DNA of 9,867 bases, taken from positions 1 through 9,867 of the forward strand of contig CANQZS010000053.1 in the NCBI GenBank assembly GCA_947628385.1, written 5' to 3'. Position 1 is the stretch's first letter. Each line of letters starts with the position of its first letter. The stretch comes from an uncultured Clostridia bacterium. Its GTDB lineage: Bacteria; Bacillota; Clostridia; Oscillospirales; Ruminococcaceae. The notes under the pieces are model-generated. The model was not told the DNA's origin. It did no database searches and saw only the letters and a program-made list of their open reading frames with translations. The translations under genes and the position numbers were made by a program. Positions 1 to 6,275 of the stretch are shown here, in pieces.

Positions 1-160
1 CCCCCTCTTGAAGCCGCAAAGCGGCTTCAATTCACCCTTTGCGGAGCTCTTAAAGGCAGAGGATTCCGCCGTCTGCGGACGGCGGCAAGGGCTCCGCCCC
101 TTGACCCCGCAAGCTGGGCTCAGCTTGACCAGCTTTATGTTTTGCGCGAAGCGCAAAACA
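1..160. repeat. Cluster of consecutive short hairpins (intergenic repeat-like element)
   Basis: Several inverted repeats follow one another with almost no gap. They are a 10-bp stem with a 3-nt loop at 8-30 (TTGAAGCCGC), an 8-bp stem with a 4-nt loop at 66-85 (CCGCCGTC), a 6-bp stem at 86-103 (CAAGGG), a 6-bp stem at 111-126 (AAGCTG) and a 10-bp stem with a GAA loop at 138-160 (TGTTTTGCGC). An 8-bp palindrome GTAATTAC lies just after, at 161-168. The density of perfect stems is far above chance. The open frame through it has no RBS and reads as low-complexity peptide, so I treat the stretch as non-coding. It resembles the hairpin-rich intergenic repeats of Ruminococcus-type genomes, but copy number cannot be judged from one window. 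The left edge may be cut. Confidence 0.6.
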
Positions 161-232
161 GTAATTACTTTTTCGATAAACTGCGATCTACTGATATATT
201 TTAACATATTTTTTTCTGAAATGCAATATTTG

Positions 233-272
233 GAGAAAAAATTCCGTCCGCCTTTTATTAAAGCGGACGGAA
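233..272 (-). terminator. Rho-independent terminator of the chemoreceptor gene
   Basis: A perfect 10-bp stem pairs 242-251 (TTCCGTCCGC) with 263-272 around an 11-nt A/T-rich loop. Read on the minus strand the stem is followed directly by a run of T (complement of the A run at about 236-241). It lies about 30 nt past the stop of the minus-strand chemoreceptor gene, where its terminator should be. Confidence 0.85.
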
Positions 273-302
273 CCATTGAAAATGTTCCTGATAAAAGATA
301 GC

Positions 303-1691
303 TTATGCTATTTCCTGAGCAGATCTGAAGCTCTTTACTATCTCGTCCATTTTTGAAGCTTCGCTTGCAACGGAGCGTGCAATATCCGCGCTTTCCACAG
401 AGGTCTGTGAATTCTGGCTGATAATTGCCGAGATCTGCTGGAGCTGGCTGCAAACCGATTCTATAGCTTTGGTCTGGCGGTCGGTCAGCTCGGCAATGCT
501 CTTTGCGTGTGCGGCGCTGCTTTCGGCAGTCTCCATGACTCCCTCCATTTTCTCCGCGGCTCTTTTGGCAAGGAGAGTACCCTTTTCAACGGCTCCTATG
601 GAGGTCTGTATCAGCTCGGAGGTATTCTGAACAGCTTCCGCGCTGCGGTTGGCAAGGTTCCTTACCTCGTCTGCAACGACTGCGAAGCCTTTTCCTGCGG
701 CTCCTGCCCGTGCTGCCTCTACGGCGGCGTTAAGGGCGAGTATATTTGTCTGGAAAGCTATATCCTCAATGGTTTTTATAATGCTTTCGATCTTATGCGA
801 GGATTCGGTTATCTCGGACATGGCGGCGAGCATATTCTGCATTTCGCTGTTGCTTTCATGTACAAGGCTTGTACTTTGCATAGCGGATTCTGCGGCTCTT
901 TCGGATTCCTCAAGACCCTTTTCGGTCTCAGCCGAAATTTCCGCAACGCTTTCGGTTATTTCGGAGATCGTCTGCTCCTGTTCCTCGGCAGCGCCGTTTA
1001 TTTTATCCGCAATTTCAAGCATAAGTGAGGAGGTGCTGCTGACTCTTTCGGAGATCTCGGCAATGCTGTTGACAACATTTGTCTGCTTCTCCATCATTTC
1101 CTCGCTTTCGCTGACCTGCTCCTTGACGCGGACTAAGAGTCTTTCGGTCTCGCTTCCGGCTTCCTCGGATTCGCTTATGAATTTAAGGCTGCATTTCATA
1201 AGATACAGTATAAGGAAAGCGCCTATGTTCAAGCCGAGTATACCTTTTATAATGAAATCGAAGCTTGCGCCGCTGTAAAAGAGATCTTTGAGCACCAATC
1301 CAAGCACGGCGGGAATATCCGAGATCACCCACTGAATGATAAGGTTTGTCTTGCTGAAATATATTGCTGAAAGAGCCATTGACGCCACCATGAGCGGGAA
1401 CATACTGTGGAGCTCATGCTTTGCCGCAGAGACAATGACTATTATAAGTATCTGTGCAATGGAGAGTATTATTCCACGTGTTGTGGTGGAGGTGCTGTTC
1501 CTGAGAATTATTGATGAAGCGCAGGCGATGCCTCCGGCTATCAGGATAATTACCGCCGGTACGACGGATCCCGTAACGATGTTGATGATACCGAACATGA
1601 TACACACCGTAAATATGGCTACGATATGTATAAATACCATTTTTTCGGTCGCCTGATTTTTTAAGGACGAATCAAAGTCAAAGCGAGACAT
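303..1691 (-). CDS. Methyl-accepting chemotaxis-type protein, membrane N-terminus without a periplasmic sensor
   Basis: This 462-aa protein carries the cytoplasmic signalling domain of methyl-accepting chemotaxis proteins, which passes signals to the CheA/CheW kinase complex. The highly conserved hairpin tip is at residues 308-351 (IAFQTNILALNAAVEAARAG, then GKGFAVVADEVRNLA). The N-terminal 170 residues hold about six hydrophobic segments (roughly 18-35, 43-63, 75-90, 98-112, 118-135, 148-166) joined by very short loops. There is therefore no extracellular ligand-binding domain, and no clear HAMP domain: the helical signalling region begins directly after the last membrane segment. The input is probably sensed within or near the membrane, as in other polytopic receptors, but the ligand is unknown. 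The start is supported by GAGGG (1698-1702) 6 nt upstream of ATG and by a near-perfect promoter. The gene is monocistronic with its own terminator. No other chemotaxis gene is in view, so it may be an orphan receptor. Confidence 0.92.
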   Translation of the reverse strand: MSRFDFDSSLKNQATEKMVFIHIVAIFTVCIMFGIINIVTGSVVPAVIILIAGGIACASSIILRNSTSTTTRGIILSIAQILIIVIVSAAKHELHSMFPLMVASMALSAIYFSKTNLIIQWVISDIPAVLGLVLKDLFYSGASFDFIIKGILGLNIGAFLILYLMKCSLKFISESEEAGSETERLLVRVKEQVSESEEMMEKQTNVVNSIAEISERVSSTSSLMLEIADKINGAAEEQEQTISEITESVAEISAETEKGLEESERAAESAMQSTSLVHESNSEMQNMLAAMSEITESSHKIESIIKTIEDIAFQTNILALNAAVEAARAGAAGKGFAVVADEVRNLANRSAEAVQNTSELIQTSIGAVEKGTLLAKRAAEKMEGVMETAESSAAHAKSIAELTDRQTKAIESVCSQLQQISAIISQNSQTSVESADIARSVASEASKMDEIVKSFRSAQEIA

Positions 1692-1726
1692 AATTTTCCC
1701 TCTTTCAGATCAATATTAATGTGAAT

Positions 1727-1755
1727 ATTATATCAAATTTTCTTTTTCTTGTCAA
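1727..1755 (-). promoter_or_regulatory. Sigma-A promoter of the chemoreceptor gene
   Basis: On the minus strand the -35 is TTGACA (1750-1755), the spacer is 17 bp and the -10 is TATAAT (1727-1732), both exact consensus. The bases before the -10 read TGA, an extended -10. The predicted transcript starts near 1720 with a leader of about 30 nt. Such a match implies strong vegetative expression unless repressed. Confidence 0.88.
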
Positions 1756-1829
1756 TGGTTTTTGAAGAGTTACACAATTTGTTCACGAATTGGTTTTAAT
1801 TTATTTTCTCAGTAAATTTTTTATTCCGG

Positions 1830-1858
1830 TTGAAATGCTGATAAAAATGTGGTATACT
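1830..1858 (+). promoter_or_regulatory. Sigma-A promoter of the small membrane protein / EAL operon
   Basis: The -35 TTGAAA (1830-1835), 17-bp spacer and -10 TATACT (1853-1858) are each close to consensus, with an extended -10 TGG directly upstream (1850-1852). The transcript should start near 1865, leaving a leader of about 50 nt before the ATG at 1914. It stands back to back with the chemoreceptor promoter, the two -35 boxes being about 75 bp apart. Confidence 0.82.
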
Positions 1859-1913
1859 TTTAATTAAAGCAATTTGTGATCGCTCGGTATGCCGCGGTCG
1901 GAAAGGAGCTGCC

Positions 1914-2246
1914 ATGAGAAAATATTTCGGAGAGTATACGGCTGCCGTTCTTGCAGCGCTGGAAAACGGCAATGCCGACCTTGAAGCCTTGAAAAGAGAG
2001 CTTCTGGTAAAGATCGGATTCATGCAGCATGAAAGACTTATCCATCTTATGGTAACTATACTTTTCGCACTGCTGCTGTTCCTGTGCCTTATTGCCTATT
2101 TTGTTTCCGGCATTATCGGAATGCTTGCCGCAGCCGCGCTTATGCTTGTGCTGCTGATACCCTACATCGCACATTATTACTTCCTTGAAAACGGAGTCCA
2201 GAAGCTGTACAGGATCTATGACAGGATATGCGAGCGGCTCGGATAG
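1914..2246 (+). CDS. Small two-helix membrane protein of unknown function
   Basis: This 110-aa protein has an N-terminal helical soluble part (about 1-40), a membrane hairpin (about 43-63 and 66-88) and a short C-terminal amphipathic helix (about 90-108). Two polar stretches flank the membrane segments: FMQHERLIHLM (36-46) and HYYFLENGVQKLY (87-99). From memory, similar small proteins with these stretches are widespread and uncharacterised in Lachnospiraceae and Oscillospiraceae; I cannot verify this here. The start is set by AAGGAG (1903-1908) just upstream of ATG. It is the first gene of an operon: 33 nt separate its stop from the EAL start and no terminator lies between. A role in membrane recruitment or sensing for the EAL protein is possible but only inferred from position. 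Confidence 0.85.
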   Translation: MRKYFGEYTAAVLAALENGNADLEALKRELLVKIGFMQHERLIHLMVTILFALLLFLCLIAYFVSGIIGMLAAAALMLVLLIPYIAHYYFLENGVQKLYRIYDRICERLG

Positions 2247-2279
2247 GTACCGGCAAAAAATTTACATATGGAGGCAGCT

Positions 2280-3485
2280 ATGAAGATCACCTCGGAAATG
2301 ATACGTGAAGTTATTGATAATAAAAAAATATTTGTGGAATTTCAGCCGATATATTCGCTGAATACAAAAAACATAATCGGTCTGGAGGCTCTTTCAAGAG
2401 GAGACTATAACGGCGAGATAATCTCTCCCTACTTCCTTTTCAGCTATGCAAAGGATACGGGAACGGTTCTTGACGTTGACAGGCTCTGCCGTGAAAAAGC
2501 CATGAGCGCTTTTGCAAAGGAAAAATCCGCGCCGGCGCTGTTCGTGAATTTTGAGACCTCCGTCCTGAACGACGTAGTCCCGGGGAACGGCGAGATCTTC
2601 AAAACAGCTTCGGAAAATAATATCCTGCCGGAAAATATCGTCATAGAGCTGAATGAATCCCATGTGCGGGACAGCTACGATCTTATGATGTTCGTTGATT
2701 TTTACCGCTCAAAGGGATTCCTTATCGCCCTTGATAATGTGGGAACGGGTCTTGATACAATGAACCGGATAATGATGGTAAATCCCGATATTATAAAAAT
2801 AGACCGCGCTATCGTAAGCAATATAGATTCCAACTCATATAATCAGGAGGTATTCAAGTCGATAATAAACACCGCAAAGCAGATAGGAGCAATGACCGTG
2901 GCTGAGGGAGTGGAAACTGTGGACGAGGTCATAACCTGTATGCTTATGGGAGTGGATTATTTTCAAGGATTCTATTTTTCCCGTCCGGAGCAGTTCAATT
3001 ACCTTTTCTCGAACGAGGCAAGACTAAAGCTTGAGGAAGCCGCTCACAGACTGAACCTGAGCATAAAGAAAAATCCTACCGCGGTAAACGTTCAGATAGA
3101 GACATACACGCGTATAATAAACAGCCTTACCGACGCGCTCTCGTCGGCAAGGACTGAGGACTATGAAAATACTCTCATAAAATATGTAGCGGAGCATCAT
3201 GAGATAGAATGTGCGTTCCTTATTGATGAAAAGGGCTTCCAGATAACCGATACGGTAATGGATCCGGATACCGAGATACTGGAGGGCTATCGTCCGGCAA
3301 TAAAGGGAGTCAATCACGATATAAAGAATTACTTCTATGCCATAAAGGAGCAGATAGAGGATCCGTTTATTTCGGGCTGGTATATTTCCAGCGCGACAGG
3401 AAAAAGCTGCAAGACCATTTCGTCAAAGATATATGATCCGTCCGGAAAAATGATAGTAGTCTGCGTGGACTTAAAAAGAAAATAA
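2280..3485 (+). CDS. EAL-domain cyclic-di-GMP protein with C-terminal cache/PAS-like domain
   Basis: This is a predicted cyclic-di-GMP phosphodiesterase or binding protein, 401 aa from this start. The ATG at 2280 is chosen because GGAGG (2270-2274) lies 5 nt before it; the in-frame ATG at 2268 would overlap that site. The EAL domain spans about 8-245: E36-A-L, N90, E123 (IELNES), D152, K173, E209 (AEGVE) and Q229 (YFQGFYF) match conserved metal- and substrate-binding positions. The usual DDFGTG loop reads DNVGTG, so the second Asp is Asn (N153), and the following YSS reads LDT; catalysis may be weak or lost. Residues about 270-401 form a second domain. Its YISSATGKSCKTIS stretch resembles single-cache/PDC sensors or the YkuI-type EAL-associated domain, and it may bind a small ligand. 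No membrane segment is seen, so it is probably cytoplasmic. It shares an operon with the 110-aa membrane protein. Confidence 0.88.
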   Translation: MKITSEMIREVIDNKKIFVEFQPIYSLNTKNIIGLEALSRGDYNGEIISPYFLFSYAKDTGTVLDVDRLCREKAMSAFAKEKSAPALFVNFETSVLNDVVPGNGEIFKTASENNILPENIVIELNESHVRDSYDLMMFVDFYRSKGFLIALDNVGTGLDTMNRIMMVNPDIIKIDRAIVSNIDSNSYNQEVFKSIINTAKQIGAMTVAEGVETVDEVITCMLMGVDYFQGFYFSRPEQFNYLFSNEARLKLEEAAHRLNLSIKKNPTAVNVQIETYTRIINSLTDALSSARTEDYENTLIKYVAEHHEIECAFLIDEKGFQITDTVMDPDTEILEGYRPAIKGVNHDIKNYFYAIKEQIEDPFISGWYISSATGKSCKTISSKIYDPSGKMIVVCVDLKRK

Positions 3486-3486
3486 A

Positions 3487-3525
3487 AAGCTTTATCCCCG
3501 TCGGAGCAGCTCTCAGGCGGGGATA
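3487..3525 (-). terminator. Terminator between the converging EAL and DUF421-DUF4363 operons
   Basis: An 8-bp stem pairs TATCCCCG (3493-3500) with CGGGGATA (3518-3525) around a 17-nt loop that can itself pair (GAG/CTC). On the minus strand it is followed within a few bases by a T-rich tail (complement of 3480-3490), so it mainly serves the minus-strand operon ending at 3542. It also sits 8 nt after the EAL stop, but there is no T run on the plus side. Confidence 0.65.
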
Positions 3526-3541
3526 TTCCATGCCGTCACGC

Positions 3542-3919
3542 TTATAGGATATTGTACCATGCGGGAAGCTCCGAACGGTAAAGCAGCCACAGCTGACGGC
3601 TGATATTTTCCAGCTCGGCGTTAAGCTCGTCGTTTGCGGCGGTAACGTAGGGACGTACCTTTGAGATCGCCTTGCTAAGCTCGGTCAGCCTGTCGTCGCG
3701 GACGAAAACGCTCATTTTCTTTTCAAATCCGAGCCATTTGTCGGAAAGCCTTTCGGCGGCGTCCGCAGCGTTTGCGGTATCGCCGCTGTTGTTGTACATA
3801 CGCACCTCATCTGCGGAGGAGATAAGCTCCGAGGTCTCGCTGCGGATAACGAATATTGCAAAGACTGAATATGCGATTATGGCGGTAATTATGGAAATGG
3901 CTGTTATTACTCGGCTCAT
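3542..3919 (-). CDS. DUF4363-family single-pass membrane protein
   Basis: This 125-aa protein has one N-terminal membrane helix (about 5-25) followed by roughly 100 residues of predicted helix that should lie outside the membrane on one side. The stretch KWLGFEKKMSVF (61-72) and the later helix with NDELNAELENISRQL (96-110) match my recollection of the DUF4363 family, which is commonly encoded next to DUF421 proteins in Clostridia. The start is supported by GGAGG (3926-3930, minus) 6 nt before ATG. Only 13 nt separate it from the stop of the DUF421 gene, so the two are co-transcribed. It is probably a partner of the DUF421 protein. Its biochemical function is unknown. Confidence 0.8.
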   Translation of the reverse strand: MSRVITAISIITAIIAYSVFAIFVIRSETSELISSADEVRMYNNSGDTANAADAAERLSDKWLGFEKKMSVFVRDDRLTELSKAISKVRPYVTAANDELNAELENISRQLWLLYRSELPAWYNIL

Positions 3920-3932
3920 AGGGTACCTCCGG

Positions 3933-4601
3933 TCAGTTCTTTAATATTATGGAATATTTCTTGTCCGGCGAAACGGTCATCATAAAAACGTTCTTTACGG
4001 AGGTGCGTTCGCGCCGGAGAGTGTTGTCTATCCATTCGGAGCTGACGCTGAGACGTTCCATGACTTCGGGAACGAGCTCGCCGTCGGATATTACTATATC
4101 GGGCGGGTCGGAATCCTTTTTTTTCAGCTCCATGTCCTCGTTTGTAACGCCCCGATACTTATATTTCTGATAGACGGAAAGCTTTCCGGTGGTCTCGACA
4201 ACTGCGAACTGCACTTCGCTTATGTCAAAGATCCCCTGACTTCTCAGGCTTTCGGAAAGGTCGTCTATAGTGAATCTTATGGAACGCATACTTTTCTGAT
4301 CGAGTACGCCGTTATTGATTATTATTACCGGCTTTCCGCAGGTGAATCTGCGGACGAGCCGGCTTTTCATTCCCAGCCATGACATTATGACGTCCAGACT
4401 GGCAAGGGTGACGATAGGAACTATTCCGGTAAGCAGGGGGAGTCCGGTATCCTCCACGGGAAGAGTGGCGATATTCGATATAAGTATAGTTATGGCAAGC
4501 TCGGAGGGCTGGAGCTCGCCTATCTGGCGTTTTCCCATAAGCCGGACGGTGAAGATAAGAAGAATATATAATATTACTGCTCTGAGAAATACAACGGACA
4601 T
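3933..4601 (-). CDS. DUF421 (YetF/YcaP-type) membrane protein
   Basis: This 222-aa protein has three N-terminal membrane segments (about 5-23, 33-50, 57-78) and a soluble C-terminal part. The family signature is clear: GKRQIGELQPSELAITIL (23-40) and, in the soluble domain, GKPVIIINNGVLD (89-101), RSIRFTIDDL (106-115) and FAVVETTGKLSVY (132-144). Length and layout match B. subtilis YetF-type proteins. The start is supported by AAGGAG 8 nt before ATG on the minus strand. It is the first gene of a two-gene operon with DUF4363 and diverges from gerA, with about 160 bp between the starts. Established knowledge: DUF421 proteins occur in Bacillus spore inner membranes, and one DUF421 fusion (2Duf) raises spore heat resistance. 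A spore role here fits the gerABC neighbour but is inference. Confidence 0.9.
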   Translation of the reverse strand: MSVVFLRAVILYILLIFTVRLMGKRQIGELQPSELAITILISNIATLPVEDTGLPLLTGIVPIVTLASLDVIMSWLGMKSRLVRRFTCGKPVIIINNGVLDQKSMRSIRFTIDDLSESLRSQGIFDISEVQFAVVETTGKLSVYQKYKYRGVTNEDMELKKKDSDPPDIVISDGELVPEVMERLSVSSEWIDNTLRRERTSVKNVFMMTVSPDKKYSIILKN

Positions 4602-4672
4602 AAAATATCTCCTTTTATAAAAGCTTATAGGGAAAGGCAGCTGCGGACAGCTTTATGCGCGGTGCTGCTTTT

Positions 4673-4678
4673 ATTATA
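4673..4678 (-). promoter_or_regulatory. Possible -10 box of the DUF421-DUF4363 operon
   Basis: The minus strand reads TATAAT here, about 70 nt upstream of the DUF421 start. The hexamer 17 bp further upstream is TTTTTC (4696-4701), a poor -35, so the promoter is weak, activator-dependent or read by another sigma factor. In the 4602-4760 spacer I found no convincing sporulation sigma site for gerA. Confidence 0.3.
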
Positions 4679-4760
4679 TATTCTGCATTGGAAATGAAAA
4701 AATCCTATGTATTTTTTTACATTTGCGGGAAATAATATCAGCAAAACGGAGGAGAATGTT

Positions 4761-6275
4761 ATGGGACCGGATATGTATGATTTTGAAAAATTTCCTGTAG
4801 TCTCTTCGCTTGAGGAAAATATTTCAAGCATTGAGAATATTTTAGGCAAGACCTCTGATCTGCTGATGAATCCTTTTTTTATCAACGGTGTGCCGTGCAG
4901 TCTGCTGTGCTTTGAGGGACTTGTTTCCACGCAGACGATAACGAATCTTATGCTCGTTCCGCTGACTGAGCTGAACGGCAGCGGGCCGGATTCGCCGGAC
5001 AAGCTTTTTGAGCATATAAGAGATAATATGCTCATGACTATCGACAGGGGAATGTCGGCGGAATACGGCGATCTTATCAGGCGGCTGATGAGCGGTTTCG
5101 CAGTGCTTCTGATAGACGGCATAAGCACGGCGATAGCCTTTGGAGTACAGGGCTATGAAACAAGGAGCATAAGCGAGCCGTCGTCCGAGGGAAATATACG
5201 CGGCTCGCATGAGGGCTTTGTAGAGACTGTCAGGACGAATATGTCACTTGTAAGGAGACGGATCAAATCGCCGCTGCTGAGGTTCGAGCTGTTTCCGGTG
5301 ACCAAGACGAGCCATGTTGACGTGATAATATCTTATATGGCGGACAGAGTTCCCATGAAGCTCGTAAAGAAAATACGCAGACAGCTTGAAGAGCTGCCTT
5401 TGGAATCAATACTTGGCAGCGGCTATGTGGAGCCGTTCCTGAACAAAACGAAAAGGACAGTTTTTTCCGGAATATCGGTGACGGAGCGTCCGGACGTTTT
5501 TTGCGCAAAGCTTCTGGAGGGGCGCATAGGACTTCTCATAGAGGGAACTCCGTTTGCAATCATAGTCCCGTCGCTTTTTATAGAAAATTTCCAGACGCTT
5601 GACGACTATAATTTCCGTCCGTTCTATGCGTGTCTTATAAGATGGATAAGATATACGGCGTTTTTTCTGGCGGTATTTCTTCCGGCGCTTTATGCGGCAA
5701 TAGTTACGTTCCACCCTGAGCTTTTCAATCATACGCTGCTGCTGACTCTGGCGGCTGCGGAGCAGACCGCGCCGCTGCCGCTGGCTGTGGAGGCGTTCAT
5801 CGTGCTTGTATTCTACGAGATAATACGTGAAGCGGGAGTGCGGCTGCCAAAAAGCGTAGGCGGCGCAGTCTCGATAGTAGGCGGTCTTATAATCGGAGAC
5901 GCGGCTGTTTCGGCGGGGATAATATCGAACCCTCTGCTGTTGGTCTGTGCGATCTCGGTAACGGCTTCCTTTGTGGTGCCGTCTCTCGATCAGCCGATCA
6001 CCATGCTGAGATTTGCGGCGATAATAGCAGGCGGGATCTGCGGGATCTATGGGATCTCACTGCTTGCGGCGGTGGTGCTGGTGAATATCTGTGCGGCGGA
6101 AAATTACGGCGCTCCGGTAATGTCGCCGGTATCTCCGTTCACTCCTGCGGCTATGAGGGACGTCCTTACAAGGATAGGCTTCCCGAAAATGGCTGAGGGG
6201 AACGTTTCGATAGAAAAGCTTCACGGAGTAGATATGTACGGTCAGGCTGCCAAGGAGGAGGATCCGAATGGATAA
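4761..6275 (+). CDS. gerA: Spore germinant receptor subunit A (GerA family)
   Basis: This is the A subunit of a Ger-type nutrient germinant receptor in the spore inner membrane. The start is ATG 4761 because GGAGGAG (4748-4754) lies 6 nt upstream; an in-frame ATG at 4707 has no such site. The protein is 504 aa, normal for the family. The soluble N-terminal part (1-285) carries family landmarks: GVQGYETRSISEPSSEGNIR (128-147), the GFVETVRTN stretch (152-160) with RRRIKSP after it, and TERPDVF (241-247) leading to GTPFAIIVPS (262-271). The membrane part (about 290-445) has several helices and REAGVRLPKSVGG (356-368), the best conserved block of the family, then GDAAVSAGIISNP (379-391). The stop overlaps gerB by 8 bp, so the two are translationally coupled. 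The symbol denotes the family; the germinant is unknown. Confidence 0.95.
   Translation: MGPDMYDFEKFPVVSSLEENISSIENILGKTSDLLMNPFFINGVPCSLLCFEGLVSTQTITNLMLVPLTELNGSGPDSPDKLFEHIRDNMLMTIDRGMSAEYGDLIRRLMSGFAVLLIDGISTAIAFGVQGYETRSISEPSSEGNIRGSHEGFVETVRTNMSLVRRRIKSPLLRFELFPVTKTSHVDVIISYMADRVPMKLVKKIRRQLEELPLESILGSGYVEPFLNKTKRTVFSGISVTERPDVFCAKLLEGRIGLLIEGTPFAIIVPSLFIENFQTLDDYNFRPFYACLIRWIRYTAFFLAVFLPALYAAIVTFHPELFNHTLLLTLAAAEQTAPLPLAVEAFIVLVFYEIIREAGVRLPKSVGGAVSIVGGLIIGDAAVSAGIISNPLLLVCAISVTASFVVPSLDQPITMLRFAAIIAGGICGIYGISLLAAVVLVNICAAENYGAPVMSPVSPFTPAAMRDVLTRIGFPKMAEGNVSIEKLHGVDMYGQAAKEEDPNG

Noticed and set aside
8..301. 97-residue open frame on the plus strand through the left hairpin cluster
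   Set aside because: It begins with a non-ATG codon inside a hairpin, has no ribosome binding site, and runs across perfect inverted repeats and a terminator; it is most likely a spurious frame of an intergenic repeat.
649..1278. Long plus-strand open frame of 209 residues opposite the chemoreceptor gene
   Set aside because: It mirrors the codon pattern of the alanine- and serine-rich signalling helices on the other strand; the opposite frame has an unmistakable family match and its own promoter and terminator.
1860..1913. Riboswitch or attenuator in the leader of the small membrane protein gene
   Set aside because: Only an imperfect GC-rich pairing around CGGTATGCCG is visible in about 50 nt, with no known motif and no terminator.
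4602..4760. Sigma-G or sigma-F promoter for gerABC
   Set aside because: I looked for a CATnnTA-type -10 with a G-ATR -35 at about 18 bp and found only poor matches (such as GCATT near 4685 with CTATGTA 15 bp later), so no promoter is claimed; the operon's promoter remains unidentified.
4625..5210. Minus-strand frames of 167 and 122 residues over the start of gerA
   Set aside because: They overlap a clear GerA coding region and have no ribosome binding site or recognisable domain.
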